The notes under the pieces are model-generated. The model was not told where the DNA came from. It saw only the letters and a list, made by a program, of their open reading frames with translations, and did not search any database. The translations under genes were made by a program, and so were the position numbers. Positions 13,958 through 24,460 of a stretch of 26,128 bases of DNA are shown here, piece after piece (within the stretch, counting starts at the first letter, position 1; each line of letters starts with the position of its first letter). The stretch covers positions 1-26,128 of the forward strand of contig MNQT01000001.1 in assembly GCA_001915575.1 (NCBI GenBank), given 5' to 3'. The DNA is from Bacteroides sp. CAG:1060_57_27 (lineage in GTDB: Bacteria > Bacteroidota > Bacteroidia > Bacteroidales > UBA932).

Positions 13958-15696
13958 ATACTACAGGAAAGGTAACAGGCATAGTGTCCAACCTCGTGAC
14001 CGTGTCGCTGAACGGACCTGTCGCCGAAAACGAACTCTGCATGATAGACCTCGGAGGCACGAAGCTCCTCGCAGAGGTCATCAAGGTGAACGGAGACAGG
14101 GCGTCGGTGCAGGTGTTCGAGAGCACCAGAGGGCTGAAGAACGGCGACGAGGTGGAATTCTTGGGAAAGATGCTCGAGGCCACGCTCGGCCCGGGCCTTC
14201 TGTCGAGCGTCTACGACGGACTCCAGAACGACCTCACCACGATGAAGGGAGTATTCCTCAAAAGAGGCGAATACACCGACCCCCTCGACCACGAGAAGCT
14301 CTGGGACTTCACGCCCATAGCCAAGGCAGGTGACAAGGTGGCGGCCGCCGACTGGCTCGGCGAAGTGACCGAAGGCTGGCTTCCCCACAAGATCATGGTT
14401 CCCTTCTCGTTCAAGGGCGAGTATACCGTCAAGGAAATCGCTCCCGCGGGCAAGTATACAATCGATACCACAGTCGCCACCCTCACTGACGGGAACGGCG
14501 GGGACGTCAAGGTGACAATGGTCCAGAAATGGCCCGTCAAGATCGCTATCAAGGGCTATTCCAGCAAGCCCCGTCCGCAGAAGATAATGGAGACCGGAGT
14601 CAGGTGCATAGACACCTTCAACCCCATTGCCGAAGGCGGTACCGGATTCATCCCCGGGCCTTTCGGCTGCGGAAAGACGGTGCTCCAGCACGCCATAGCC
14701 AAGCAGGGCGAAGCCGACGTCATAGTCATGGCCGCCTGCGGAGAGCGTGCGAACGAGGTGGTGGAAATCTTCACCGAGTTCCCCGAACTGATAGACGCCC
14801 ATACCGGAAGGCACCTTATGGAGAGGACGACCATAATCTGCAACACCTCCAACATGCCCGTAGCCGCCCGCGAGGCCTCCGTCTACACGGCGATGACAAT
14901 CTGCGAATACTACAGGGCAATGGGACTGAGGTGCCTGCTGCTCGCCGACTCCACATCGCGCTGGGCCCAGGCCCTCAGGGAAATGTCCAACCGTATGGAA
15001 GAGCTTCCCGGCGAGGATGCGTTCCCCGTCGACCTGTCCGCAATCATAGCTACCTTCTACTCCAGGGCCGGAATGGTGGTACTCAACAACGGCAAGACCG
15101 GTGCGATCACCTTCATCGGAACCGTCTCCCCCGCAGGAGGAAACCTCAAGGAACCCGTCACGGAGTCGACCAAGAAGGCGGCGCGCTGCTTCTACGCCCT
15201 CGAGCAGAACCGCGCAGACCAGAAGCGCTACCCTGCCGTAAGTCCCATAGACTCCTACTCGAAGTACCTCGAATATCCTGAAATCGTAGAATACCTCGAC
15301 GAGAAGATTGAGCACGGTTGGGTAGACAAGGTACTCAAGGCCAAGAACATAGTCAGGCGCGGCCGCGAAATGGCCGACCAGATAAACATCCTCGGCGACG
15401 ACGGCGTTCCCGTGAGCTACCACGAGGCGTTCTGGAAGTCGGAGCTCGTGGATTTCGCATTCCTGCAGCAGGACGCGTTCGACGACATCGACGCACTCTG
15501 CCCGCTCGAAAGGCAGAAATACATGCTCGACCTCATAATGGACATCTGCGACCACAGCTTCAGCTTCGAGCAGTTCGAGCAGTGCCGCAGCTTCTTCAGG
15601 GAGATGATCAACATACTCCGCCAGATGAACTACTCGGAGTTCAAGGGCGGTAAATTCATGGAATACCAGCAGCAGCTGACAAAACTTCTTTCGTAA
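13954..15696 (+). CDS. atpA: V-type ATPase catalytic subunit A
   Basis: 580 aa, normal for this subunit. Walker A GPFGCGKT (235-242, Lys241), catalytic Glu264 in CGERANEV, Walker B region CLLLADSTSRWAQALRE, and the subunit-A-specific insertion after the N-terminal beta barrel (about 110-185) are all visible. Three A subunits alternate with three B in the head and hydrolyse or make ATP. Overlaps the DUF2764 gene by 4 bases; atpB starts one base after its stop. Confidence 0.97.
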   Translation: MNTTGKVTGIVSNLVTVSLNGPVAENELCMIDLGGTKLLAEVIKVNGDRASVQVFESTRGLKNGDEVEFLGKMLEATLGPGLLSSVYDGLQNDLTTMKGVFLKRGEYTDPLDHEKLWDFTPIAKAGDKVAAADWLGEVTEGWLPHKIMVPFSFKGEYTVKEIAPAGKYTIDTTVATLTDGNGGDVKVTMVQKWPVKIAIKGYSSKPRPQKIMETGVRCIDTFNPIAEGGTGFIPGPFGCGKTVLQHAIAKQGEADVIVMAACGERANEVVEIFTEFPELIDAHTGRHLMERTTIICNTSNMPVAAREASVYTAMTICEYYRAMGLRCLLLADSTSRWAQALREMSNRMEELPGEDAFPVDLSAIIATFYSRAGMVVLNNGKTGAITFIGTVSPAGGNLKEPVTESTKKAARCFYALEQNRADQKRYPAVSPIDSYSKYLEYPEIVEYLDEKIEHGWVDKVLKAKNIVRRGREMADQINILGDDGVPVSYHEAFWKSELVDFAFLQQDAFDDIDALCPLERQKYMLDLIMDICDHSFSFEQFEQCRSFFREMINILRQMNYSEFKGGKFMEYQQQLTKLLS

Positions 15697-15697
15697 T

Positions 15698-17014
15698 ATG
15701 GCAAAGGCATTCAACAGGACATACACACATCTTCAGGCCATAACAAAGGCGACGGTTTCGGTAAATGCGGCCGGCGTCGCCAACGACGAGCTCGCCACCG
15801 TAGGCGGGAAGCTCGCACAGGTCGTGAAGACCAAGGGAGACACAGTGACCCTGCAGGTATTCTCGGGCACGGAAGGAGTTCCGACCAATGCGGAAGTGTC
15901 GTTCCTCGGCGCTCCCCCTACGCTCAAGGTCTCGGACCAGCTCGCAGGACGCTTCTTCAATGCCTACGGAAAGCCGATAGACGGCGGCCCGGAGATCGAA
16001 GGCGAGGAAAGGGAGATCGGAGGCCCCTCGGTGAACCCGTACAAGCGCCGCCAGCCCTCCGAACTGATTCCGACCGGCATCGCGGGTATCGACCTCAACA
16101 ATACGCTCGTGTCCGGACAGAAGATCCCGTTCTTCGCGGATCCCGACCAGCCTTACAACCAGGTAATGGCTGATGTGGCCCTCAGGGCCGACGTGGACAA
16201 GATCATCCTCGGCGGAATGGGCCTCTCCAACGACGACTACCTCTACTTCCGCCAGAAGTTCGAGTCTGCAGGAGCCCTCGACAGGATAGTGTCGTTCGTC
16301 AACACAACCGAAGAGCCGCCCGTGGAAAGGCTGCTGATACCCGACATGGCCCTCACGGCCGCCGAGTATTTCGCCGTGGACAAGAACGAGAAGGTGCTCG
16401 TACTGCTCACCGACATGACCCTGTATGCGGACGCGCTGTCGATAGTGTCCAACCGTATGGACCAGATCCCTTCGAAGGACTCCATGCCCGGTTCGCTGTA
16501 TTCCGACCTCGCGAAGATATACGAGAAGGCCGTGCAGCTTCCCGACGGAGGTTCCATTACGATCATAGCGGTGACCACCCTCAACGACGGCGACATCACC
16601 CACGCGATCCCCGACAATACCGGATATATCACCGAGGGCCAGCTCTACCTTAAGGCCGATTCCGATTCCGGGAAGGTTATCATCGACCCGTTCCGCTCGC
16701 TCAGCCGGCTCAAGCAGCTCGTACAGGGCAAGAAGACACGCGAGGACCACTCCCAGGTCATGAACGCCGGCGTGCGCCTGTATGCCGACGCGCAGAGCGC
16801 CAAGACCAAGCTGGAGAACGGATTCGACCTCTCGGACTACGACCTCAGGTGCCTGGACTACGCCAAGGAGTATGCCACCCGCCTGCTCTCGATAGACGTG
16901 AACATAAGCATAGACGAGATGCTCGACACGGCATGGGAGATATTCGCGAAATACTTCACCCCCGCCGACACCGGCATCAAGCAGGCTATGATAGACAAAT
17001 ACTGGAAAAAGTAG
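15698..17014 (+). CDS. atpB: V-type ATPase regulatory subunit B
   Basis: 438 aa. Homologous to subunit A but without a Walker A lysine, as normal for B. Seen: N-terminal barrel (TKATVSVNAAGVANDELATV), NPYKRRQPSELIPTGIAGIDLNNTLVSGQKIPFFADPDQPYN, LLTDMTLYADALSIVSNRMDQIPSKDSMPGSLYSDLAKIYEKA, and DITHAIPDNTGYITEGQLYL. The SDLAKIYEKA region carries the elements that complete the A-subunit active site. Translationally coupled to atpA. Confidence 0.97.
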   Translation: MAKAFNRTYTHLQAITKATVSVNAAGVANDELATVGGKLAQVVKTKGDTVTLQVFSGTEGVPTNAEVSFLGAPPTLKVSDQLAGRFFNAYGKPIDGGPEIEGEEREIGGPSVNPYKRRQPSELIPTGIAGIDLNNTLVSGQKIPFFADPDQPYNQVMADVALRADVDKIILGGMGLSNDDYLYFRQKFESAGALDRIVSFVNTTEEPPVERLLIPDMALTAAEYFAVDKNEKVLVLLTDMTLYADALSIVSNRMDQIPSKDSMPGSLYSDLAKIYEKAVQLPDGGSITIIAVTTLNDGDITHAIPDNTGYITEGQLYLKADSDSGKVIIDPFRSLSRLKQLVQGKKTREDHSQVMNAGVRLYADAQSAKTKLENGFDLSDYDLRCLDYAKEYATRLLSIDVNISIDEMLDTAWEIFAKYFTPADTGIKQAMIDKYWKK

Positions 17015-17017
17015 ACC

Positions 17018-17619
17018 GTGGCCATAAAGTTTCAATATAACAAGACTTCCCTGACGAACCTCGGCAAGCAGCTCAAGGTACGCCAGAACGCCCTGCCGAC
17101 CCTGAAGAACAAGGAATCGGCCCTGCGCTCGAGCGTACAGGCGGCAAAGACCGAATCCCAGAGGCTCGCCGAAGAGCTGGAACGCTCGCTGTCGCGCTAC
17201 GACTATCTGGCCGCGCTGTGGAACGAGTTCGAACCCGGCCTGATAGCCATTACGGACGTCGACCTGAAGACGGTGAAGGTCGCGGGCGTCAACACCCCTG
17301 CGCTCGGCGAGATCCACTACGAGCTCAAGCCTTTCAACGCCTTCGTGAAGCCGGCCTGGTACGCAGACGGCGTCAGCATACTCAAGGAGCTGACCCGTCT
17401 GGGCATCGAGTCGGAAATCTACGAGCAGAAACGGCAGATCCTGGAGTTCAACCGCAAGAAGACCACCCAGAAGGTGAACCTCTACGAGAAGGTCCAGATA
17501 CCGGGCTATCAGGAAGCGATAAGGAAGATCAAGCGCTACATGGAGGATGCGGAGAACCTCTCCAAGGCATCGTCCAAGATAGTCAAGAACCGCCACGAAG
17601 AAGAAGAGGAGGCCGGACT

Positions 17620-17623
<4 letters not shown>
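17018..17623 (+). CDS. atpD: V-type ATPase subunit D (central rotor)
   Basis: 201 aa with a GTG start at 17018, four bases after the atpB stop; no nearer ATG gives the conserved N-terminus MAIKFQYNKTSLTNLGKQLKVRQNALPTLKNKESALR. Long helices at both ends (1-65 and 130-195) form the coiled-coil shaft with a short middle domain, as in subunit D, the V-type counterpart of gamma. The stop overlaps the start of atpI (ATGA). Confidence 0.93.
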
Positions 17624-19802
<2,179 letters not shown>

Positions 19803-19826
19803 CAGCTACATGCAATATACCCCCGT

Positions 19827-19867
19827 CTATCGGAGCCTCGCGACCGCAGTGTCCCAGGCTCCGATAG
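19827..19867. terminator. Convergent terminator hairpin over the GH13 stop codon
   Basis: CTATCGGAGCCT (19827-19838) and AGGCTCCGATAG (19856-19867) are perfect reverse complements, 12 bp with a 17-nt loop. The left arm contains the GH13 stop codon (TAG on the minus strand), and atpK ends 24 bases to the left, so one hairpin may stop both convergent transcripts. Confidence 0.6.
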
Positions 19868-21119
19868 TCATCTGTACCGAAGGCTCGGGACATACGGGTG
19901 ACAGTTCCCGAGGGATCGCGACCCGGAACGAAGCAGGTTTGTCAGAGAAGTTGCACGCCACGAGGTAGGTCTGCGACCCGTCATAGCGCAGGAACACGAA
20001 GTGCCTGTCGGCATCAAAGCCCGGAGAAGACAGGTTGCAGTAGCAGAGATCCCAGCATTTCCCGGAGGCAAAGACCGGAAGTTTCGCAAGGCCGAGAAGC
20101 TCGCGGTAGCGGTCCAGAACGGCTGACTCCCCGTCGGAAAGCCCTTTGCCTATGTGTGTGGCGCAGTTGAGATGCTCGACGGAACGCGGGCAGCACCAGT
20201 TGAATATCGAGGTGCGTCCGTCTGAACTCTCCGAAGCATCCTCCCCCGCCTCCTGTCCGAAATACAGCATGAACGAGGCGTCGTTGAAAAGCAGCGACAC
20301 CCCGAGCGCGGCATAGCTCCTTCCGGCAGAGCCGAGACCCTGGCGCGAGGCTATCCTGATTTCGTCGTGGTTCTCGAGGAAGTTCAGCATCCTCGGCTGA
20401 AGGTCGGAAAGGAACTGCCAGTTCCAGCTGAGTTCCCTCGCGCTGCATTCCCCGCGGCTGAGCGAGACCAGCCTGTCGTAGAAGCCGGACTTGTCGTAGA
20501 GCAGGTCGAACCCTACTTCCTCGACATACTTCCTGTAGTTGCCGCGGTCATATACCTCGGCTATGAACATGGTATCCGGATAGTCCTCCTTCACGGCAGC
20601 AATAAGCCTGCGCATGGCTTCGGCCGGGACGAGTTCGACCATGTCGCAACGGAAACCGTCTACCCCGAGAGCCTTCCAGAACCTCAGGATGCGCAGCATC
20701 TCGCCGAAGGTCTGGGGCGAACTCCAGTCGTTCTTGAGCGTGTCGGTCCAGTCGCCGTCGCACCAGTCGTGATGCACGATGCCTCCGCGGTAGTCCCTGG
20801 CCACATGGTTCGGGACATAGTCTATGACAAGCTTCATTCCCTTGCGGTGCACCCTGCGCACCAGCAGGGAGAATTCCTTCATGCGCTCCTCAGGCCTGTC
20901 GGCGAGATAGGGATTGACGTCCGTCCAGTCGCTTACGGCATAGGGGCTTCCGGGATCTCCCTTGACGAAGTCCATGCCGGTGGCATGCCTCGGAATGCCA
21001 GTAAGCCACAGGTAGTCCACGCCGAGCGACTTCAGATAGTCGAGGGTCCTGAGATCCCACGAAGAAAAGCGGCCCTTTCCCCAGAGCCTTGCCATAGCCT
21101 GATATATAATCTGTTTCAT
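19827..21119 (-). CDS. GH13 alpha-amylase family hydrolase, cytoplasmic
   Basis: 430 aa from the ATG at 21119 (MKQIIYQAMARLWGKGRFSSW); the open frame further upstream belongs to the antisense of tamL. The TIM-barrel motifs are complete: DYVPNHV (100-106), GFRCDMVE with nucleophile Asp159, FIAEVYD with acid/base Glu188, and FLENHDE with Asp252. There is no signal peptide, so it should act on internal glycogen, maltodextrin or trehalose-like sugars rather than outside starch. Sub-family cannot be told. It lies 17 bases downstream of tamL, the last gene of the leftward operon, an unexpected partner for a membrane-assembly gene. Confidence 0.92.
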   Translation of the reverse strand: MKQIIYQAMARLWGKGRFSSWDLRTLDYLKSLGVDYLWLTGIPRHATGMDFVKGDPGSPYAVSDWTDVNPYLADRPEERMKEFSLLVRRVHRKGMKLVIDYVPNHVARDYRGGIVHHDWCDGDWTDTLKNDWSSPQTFGEMLRILRFWKALGVDGFRCDMVELVPAEAMRRLIAAVKEDYPDTMFIAEVYDRGNYRKYVEEVGFDLLYDKSGFYDRLVSLSRGECSARELSWNWQFLSDLQPRMLNFLENHDEIRIASRQGLGSAGRSYAALGVSLLFNDASFMLYFGQEAGEDASESSDGRTSIFNWCCPRSVEHLNCATHIGKGLSDGESAVLDRYRELLGLAKLPVFASGKCWDLCYCNLSSPGFDADRHFVFLRYDGSQTYLVACNFSDKPASFRVAIPRELSPVCPEPSVQMTIGAWDTAVARLR

Positions 21120-21136
21120 ATGCCGTTGTCTGAAGG

Positions 21137-23293
21137 TCAGAACGGATATCCTACGCCGAAATGTATCGCATATCCGCCCTTCTGTACCCAACCCGAGGGA
21201 CCTACCCATCTGGATCCGGCCTCGCGGGAGGGGTCGTGGAACTTGAATCCGACATCGAGCCGGAGCAGTATGAAGTCGAGGTTCAGCCTGAGACCCGCAC
21301 CCCAGTCGGCGGCAAGGCTGCCCGGGAAGCTGTCCCTGAAGGAATCCAGATACCAGATGTTGCCGGTCTCGGCGAACAGCGCACCCTCGAACTTCCAGAA
21401 CATCTTGAAGCGGTACTCCATGTCGAACTCGAGTTTCATGTCGCCGGTCTGGCTGGGTATTATGAAATACCCCTGATCCGAAGAATATCCGGGGCCGAGC
21501 GTCCTCGCCTGCCATCCCCTCATGCTGCTCGCCCCGCCGCAGTAGAACTGCTTCTCGAAAGGCAGGGCCGACGAGTTCCCGTACGCCTTGCCGACTCCGG
21601 CGTTAAACCTGAAGGCAAGGGCCTGAGACTCGTTGCGTCCGAAACGGAACACCTTCGCCAGCTCCAGTTCCGTCCTCACATACTGACTGTACGGAAGCCC
21701 GAGGAGCGAATGCTGCTTCGCGATGTCGTTGTAGGGCATCAGGGTATTGAACAGCGAGAGCACGTTGCCCGACAGGTCGAGGTCCAGCCTTACGAACTGG
21801 TACGACGACTTGGGCACTATGGAGGCGTCCGTGGTATAATAGACCGTCCCGCCTATGCCGAGGTCGACCGTATCGAAGAACGAGCTCCACAGGTAGGGAT
21901 TCTGCAGGAGCGTGCCATAGAAGTCGTCGCTGATCTCGTACAGCTTCACGAGGCTCATGCGCAGGGGATATATCTGGTAGAAGAAGCGGCTGCGCGCCTG
22001 CCCGGTATAGCCGTACGACAGGCTCGCCACCGTCCTCTTGTATTCGGGCCTGTTTTGGTAGTTGTACGAGATGTTGAACTCGGTACGGGGGATGTTGCGG
22101 CCGCGTATCTTCCGTGTAGGATAGCCCAGGGCATGGGGCAGGCTGAGGCTCGCGGAAACTCCCAGCTCGGTAGAGGCAGCTCCGGTCCCTGGCATCACCT
22201 GCCAGTTGCCGGTAAAGCCTACATTCAGCCATTCACCGCCGCCCAGCAGGTTCTTATGATAGAAGGTCAGCTGCGGTGAGGCTCCGAAAAGCCCGGACGA
22301 GTTCGACGACAGTTCGATATTGGCCTTGAAGCCCATCATGTCCATTCCGTCGAGCTGTATGTCACAGTCGACAGTAGCGCTGTCGGAAGGCGCGATCTCG
22401 ATGTTCACCTGGTTGAACAGGCTCAGGGCCGAGAAACGGTTGTAGGTCGTGTTCACCACCCTCTCGCTGAAATACTCGCCGGGCCTTATTATGTTGTACT
22501 GCGTGAGCATCGACTCGCGCAGGGGCAGGTCCGAAGGATAGCTTATAGTGACGTCACCGAAACGGTATTTGCCCAGCACCGCGCACGAATCGGGACTCTC
22601 GCTGCGGCTGTACGGCCTTATCCTGTAGTACAGCAGCGTGCTTCCGTCGAGAGTGTCCGCCTCGAAGAAATAATGGTTCTTGTTGAACCTGTAATATCCC
22701 AGGTCGCGGAAATACTCCGCACCGCGCACGGTCTCGGCCTCGAGGGACTTTTCGCTCAGGAAATCGCCGACCCTGACGCCGACATTCGCCGTATCGGCAT
22801 AGAACTCCTCGGCGAATTCCCCTTCCGGTATGTCGAACACGAGGCTGTCTATCCTGCGGCGCTCGCCGGTGCGTATCTTGTAGGTAACGGTGGCGAGCCG
22901 CCCCTTGGTCTCGACCTCGCCGCTGACCGAAGCGTCGTAGTAGCCCAGATAGTTCAGGTGCGTCTTAAGGTTCTCGCATGAAGTCTCCACGAGCTGGGGG
23001 TTGAATACAACCGGCGGAGTGCCTATCTTCTCCCAGAAGCCGTTTATGCCCTCGCCGCTGCCGTCGGACCAGTTGTAGATGCACAGGAAAGGGTTCCAGC
23101 CGAAAAGGAAGGAACCGTTGGGCTGCTGGCGTATATACTGGCTGAGTTCCGAGGTGCTCAGCTTCCTGTCGCCCTCCACATCGAGACGGTTGGCAGCAAG
23201 ACGGTACTGCCCCTCCGGCACCAGCCTCGTGGTGCTGCAGGAAGCCAGGGCCAGCAGGCCCGCGGCACACAGTATCATCCGTCCCGCTTTCAT
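21137..23293 (-). CDS. tamL: Omp85 outer-membrane lipoprotein, TamL-like
   Basis: 718 aa. The start ATG at 23293 overlaps the methyltransferase stop (ATGA) and gives a lipoprotein signal MKAGRMILCAAGLLALASC with Cys19. Then come POTRA domains (about 28-330; e.g. KLSTSELSQYIRQQPNGSFLFGWNPF, LNYLGYYDASVSGEV, GAEYFRDLGYYRF) and a C-terminal 16-strand barrel region with GGASSMRGWQARTLGPG (the conserved RGW loop) and a final GVGYPF ending in Phe. A lipidated TamA-like protein is the TamL type of Bacteroidota, thought to work with TamB in outer-membrane or lipid assembly. No tamB is adjacent within the window. Confidence 0.9.
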   Translation of the reverse strand: MKAGRMILCAAGLLALASCSTTRLVPEGQYRLAANRLDVEGDRKLSTSELSQYIRQQPNGSFLFGWNPFLCIYNWSDGSGEGINGFWEKIGTPPVVFNPQLVETSCENLKTHLNYLGYYDASVSGEVETKGRLATVTYKIRTGERRRIDSLVFDIPEGEFAEEFYADTANVGVRVGDFLSEKSLEAETVRGAEYFRDLGYYRFNKNHYFFEADTLDGSTLLYYRIRPYSRSESPDSCAVLGKYRFGDVTISYPSDLPLRESMLTQYNIIRPGEYFSERVVNTTYNRFSALSLFNQVNIEIAPSDSATVDCDIQLDGMDMMGFKANIELSSNSSGLFGASPQLTFYHKNLLGGGEWLNVGFTGNWQVMPGTGAASTELGVSASLSLPHALGYPTRKIRGRNIPRTEFNISYNYQNRPEYKRTVASLSYGYTGQARSRFFYQIYPLRMSLVKLYEISDDFYGTLLQNPYLWSSFFDTVDLGIGGTVYYTTDASIVPKSSYQFVRLDLDLSGNVLSLFNTLMPYNDIAKQHSLLGLPYSQYVRTELELAKVFRFGRNESQALAFRFNAGVGKAYGNSSALPFEKQFYCGGASSMRGWQARTLGPGYSSDQGYFIIPSQTGDMKLEFDMEYRFKMFWKFEGALFAETGNIWYLDSFRDSFPGSLAADWGAGLRLNLDFILLRLDVGFKFHDPSREAGSRWVGPSGWVQKGGYAIHFGVGYPF

Positions 23294-24018
23294 CGCCTTA
23301 GATATCTTTCTCCGCGTCCGGGCAGTCTCCTGAATTCGGAAAGGGTTACGGCCGCAGCCGCAGCCACGTTCAGAGACTCGGCACCGCCGCTTCCGAACGA
23401 CGGTATGTACAGCCCCCTGTCGAGCTCCGAGCGCACTTCGGGGCTTATCCCCCTCGACTCGTTGCCCATGACTACGAGCCCCTCCTGAGGAAGGTTCGAG
23501 GCATATATGTCCTCTCCGTCCAGCAGGGTTCCGAATACATGCAGTCCGGCTGTACGGAAACTGCGGCACAGGGCCGCGATACCTGTATAATATACCTCCA
23601 CGCGGAATATCGAGCCCATTGTGGCCTGTACGACCTTCGGGGCATAGAGGTCGGCACAGTCAGGAGAGCAGTAGACCCTTCTGACGCCGAACCAGTCGGC
23701 GATACGGACTATGGTGCCGAGATTGCCCGGGTCGCGCACGGAGTCCAGCGCGAGGCACAAGCCGCCCGCCGACGGGAGCACTCCCCTTTCGGGAAGCTCC
23801 ACAAGGGCCAGCACAGGCGACGGGCTGCTGCACAGGCTGATCCTCTCCATTGCGGCGGTGCCTATCTCCTCCTCACGAAAGACTTCGCGAACACGGAAAG
23901 ACGAGCTGCAGGCCTCACGGACCATCTTCTCGCCCTCCACGACGAAAAGCCCGCTCTCCTCGCGGCGTTTCTTGTCCTTGAGAGAGCGTATGAGCTTTAT
24001 CTGTGCGGCTGTCAGCAT
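23290..24018 (-). CDS. SpoU/TrmH family RNA 2'-O-methyltransferase
   Basis: 242 aa. I chose the ATG at 24018 because a -7 promoter element ends only 6 bases upstream; a TTG at 24027 would lie at or upstream of the expected transcript start. An N-terminal substrate-binding domain (KKRREESGLFVVEGEKMVREA) is followed by a SPOUT domain with DSVRDPGNLGTIVRIADWFG (motif 1), VVMGNESRGIS (motif 2) and GGAESLNVAAAAAVTLSEFRR (motif 3), which form the knotted SAM site. Target is probably a ribose in rRNA or tRNA; the exact nucleotide is unknown. Overlaps tamL by 4 bases; the methyltransferase-tamL pair recurs in Bacteroidota. Confidence 0.92.
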   Translation of the reverse strand: MLTAAQIKLIRSLKDKKRREESGLFVVEGEKMVREACSSSFRVREVFREEEIGTAAMERISLCSSPSPVLALVELPERGVLPSAGGLCLALDSVRDPGNLGTIVRIADWFGVRRVYCSPDCADLYAPKVVQATMGSIFRVEVYYTGIAALCRSFRTAGLHVFGTLLDGEDIYASNLPQEGLVVMGNESRGISPEVRSELDRGLYIPSFGSGGAESLNVAAAAAVTLSEFRRLPGRGERYLRR

Positions 24019-24024
24019 ATTCAG

Positions 24025-24056
24025 CAAATATACGCAGAAGCCGAGAGGAGAACAAA
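24025..24056 (-). promoter_or_regulatory. Proximal promoter of the trmH-tamL-GH13 operon
   Basis: On the minus strand TTTG (24056-24053), exactly 20 bases, then TATATTTG (24032-24025): a full match to both Bacteroidota promoter elements. The ATG of the methyltransferase follows after 6 bases, so the mRNA is expected to have almost no leader. The -33 element lies inside the palindrome AACAAATTTATTTGTT (24051-24066). Confidence 0.75.
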
Positions 24057-24098
24057 TTTATTTGTTATCCCGAGACGCACCAGCATATGCGGCGGTGC

Positions 24099-24130
24099 CG
24101 AATATAGGAAGAAGCCGAGAGCAATGCAAA
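24099..24130 (-). promoter_or_regulatory. Distal copy of the trmH promoter
   Basis: On the minus strand TTTG (24130-24127), 20 bases, then TATATTCG (24106-24099), one mismatch from TAnnTTTG. Spacing is identical to the proximal promoter. It may be a weaker start site or a decayed duplicate. Confidence 0.5.
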
Positions 24131-24369
24131 TGAACTTGTTCGGTTTGCATTGCCGAGGCGCTACAATATTTGTGGCGGTGTCGAAAGCACGGAATCCAAA
24201 TGCTTTCAGGGCAGCCCTGTACATTCGGGCAAAACACCCGCCACGCCGGCATGGCTCCTATGAATCCAGAAAGCAGGCAGATGAGGCTGATAGTGCCAAA
24301 TTGGCCACATCGGCACCGGTCACATGCCTCCTATGCTGCCGCAAGGGGTGTCAGGATGGAAGATGTTTT

Positions 24370-24460
24370 GCCGGAAGCAGCCGGAAGCAGCCGGAAGCAG
24401 CCGGAAGCAGCCAGAAGTTGCTGAAAGCAGCCGAAAGCAGCCGAAAGTTGCCGGAAAGTT
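24370..24460 (+). repeat. 10-bp tandem repeat (minisatellite)
   Basis: Four perfect consecutive copies of GCCGGAAGCA (from 24370) are followed by about five degenerate ones (GCCAGAAGTT, GCTGAAAGCA, GCCGAAAGCA, GCCGAAAGTT and a final imperfect unit). The period is close to one helical turn and is not a multiple of three, so it is unlikely to be coding. Function unknown. Confidence 0.85.

Larger units (their letters stand above)
24025..24181 (-). repeat. Tandem duplication of a promoter-plus-palindrome module
   Basis: Unit A (about 24025-24098) and unit B (about 24099-24181) align: promoter element, CCGAGAG edge (24041-24047 and 24115-24121), a palindrome of different sequence and size, CCGAG (24070 and 24153), then GGCGGTG exactly 21 bases later (24091 and 24174). 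Palindromes are AACAAATTTATTTGTT (24051-24066) in A, and 24121-24130 with 24144-24153 (10 bp, 13-nt loop) in B. Promoter elements are offset by exactly 74 bases. A shorter third hairpin (GAAAGCA/TGCTTTC near 24183-24207) may be a truncated further unit. Confidence 0.75.

Noticed and set aside
13927..17596. Long minus-strand open frames (599 and 646 codons) across the V-ATPase genes
   Set aside because: They are antisense shadows of atpA, atpB and atpD with no family-like sequence.
23294..23569. Longer N-terminus for TamL
   Set aside because: It is antisense-free but lies wholly within the methyltransferase gene in another frame and would bury the lipoprotein signal.
24370..24460. Possible CRISPR array
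   Set aside because: Repeat units are contiguous 10-mers without spacers.
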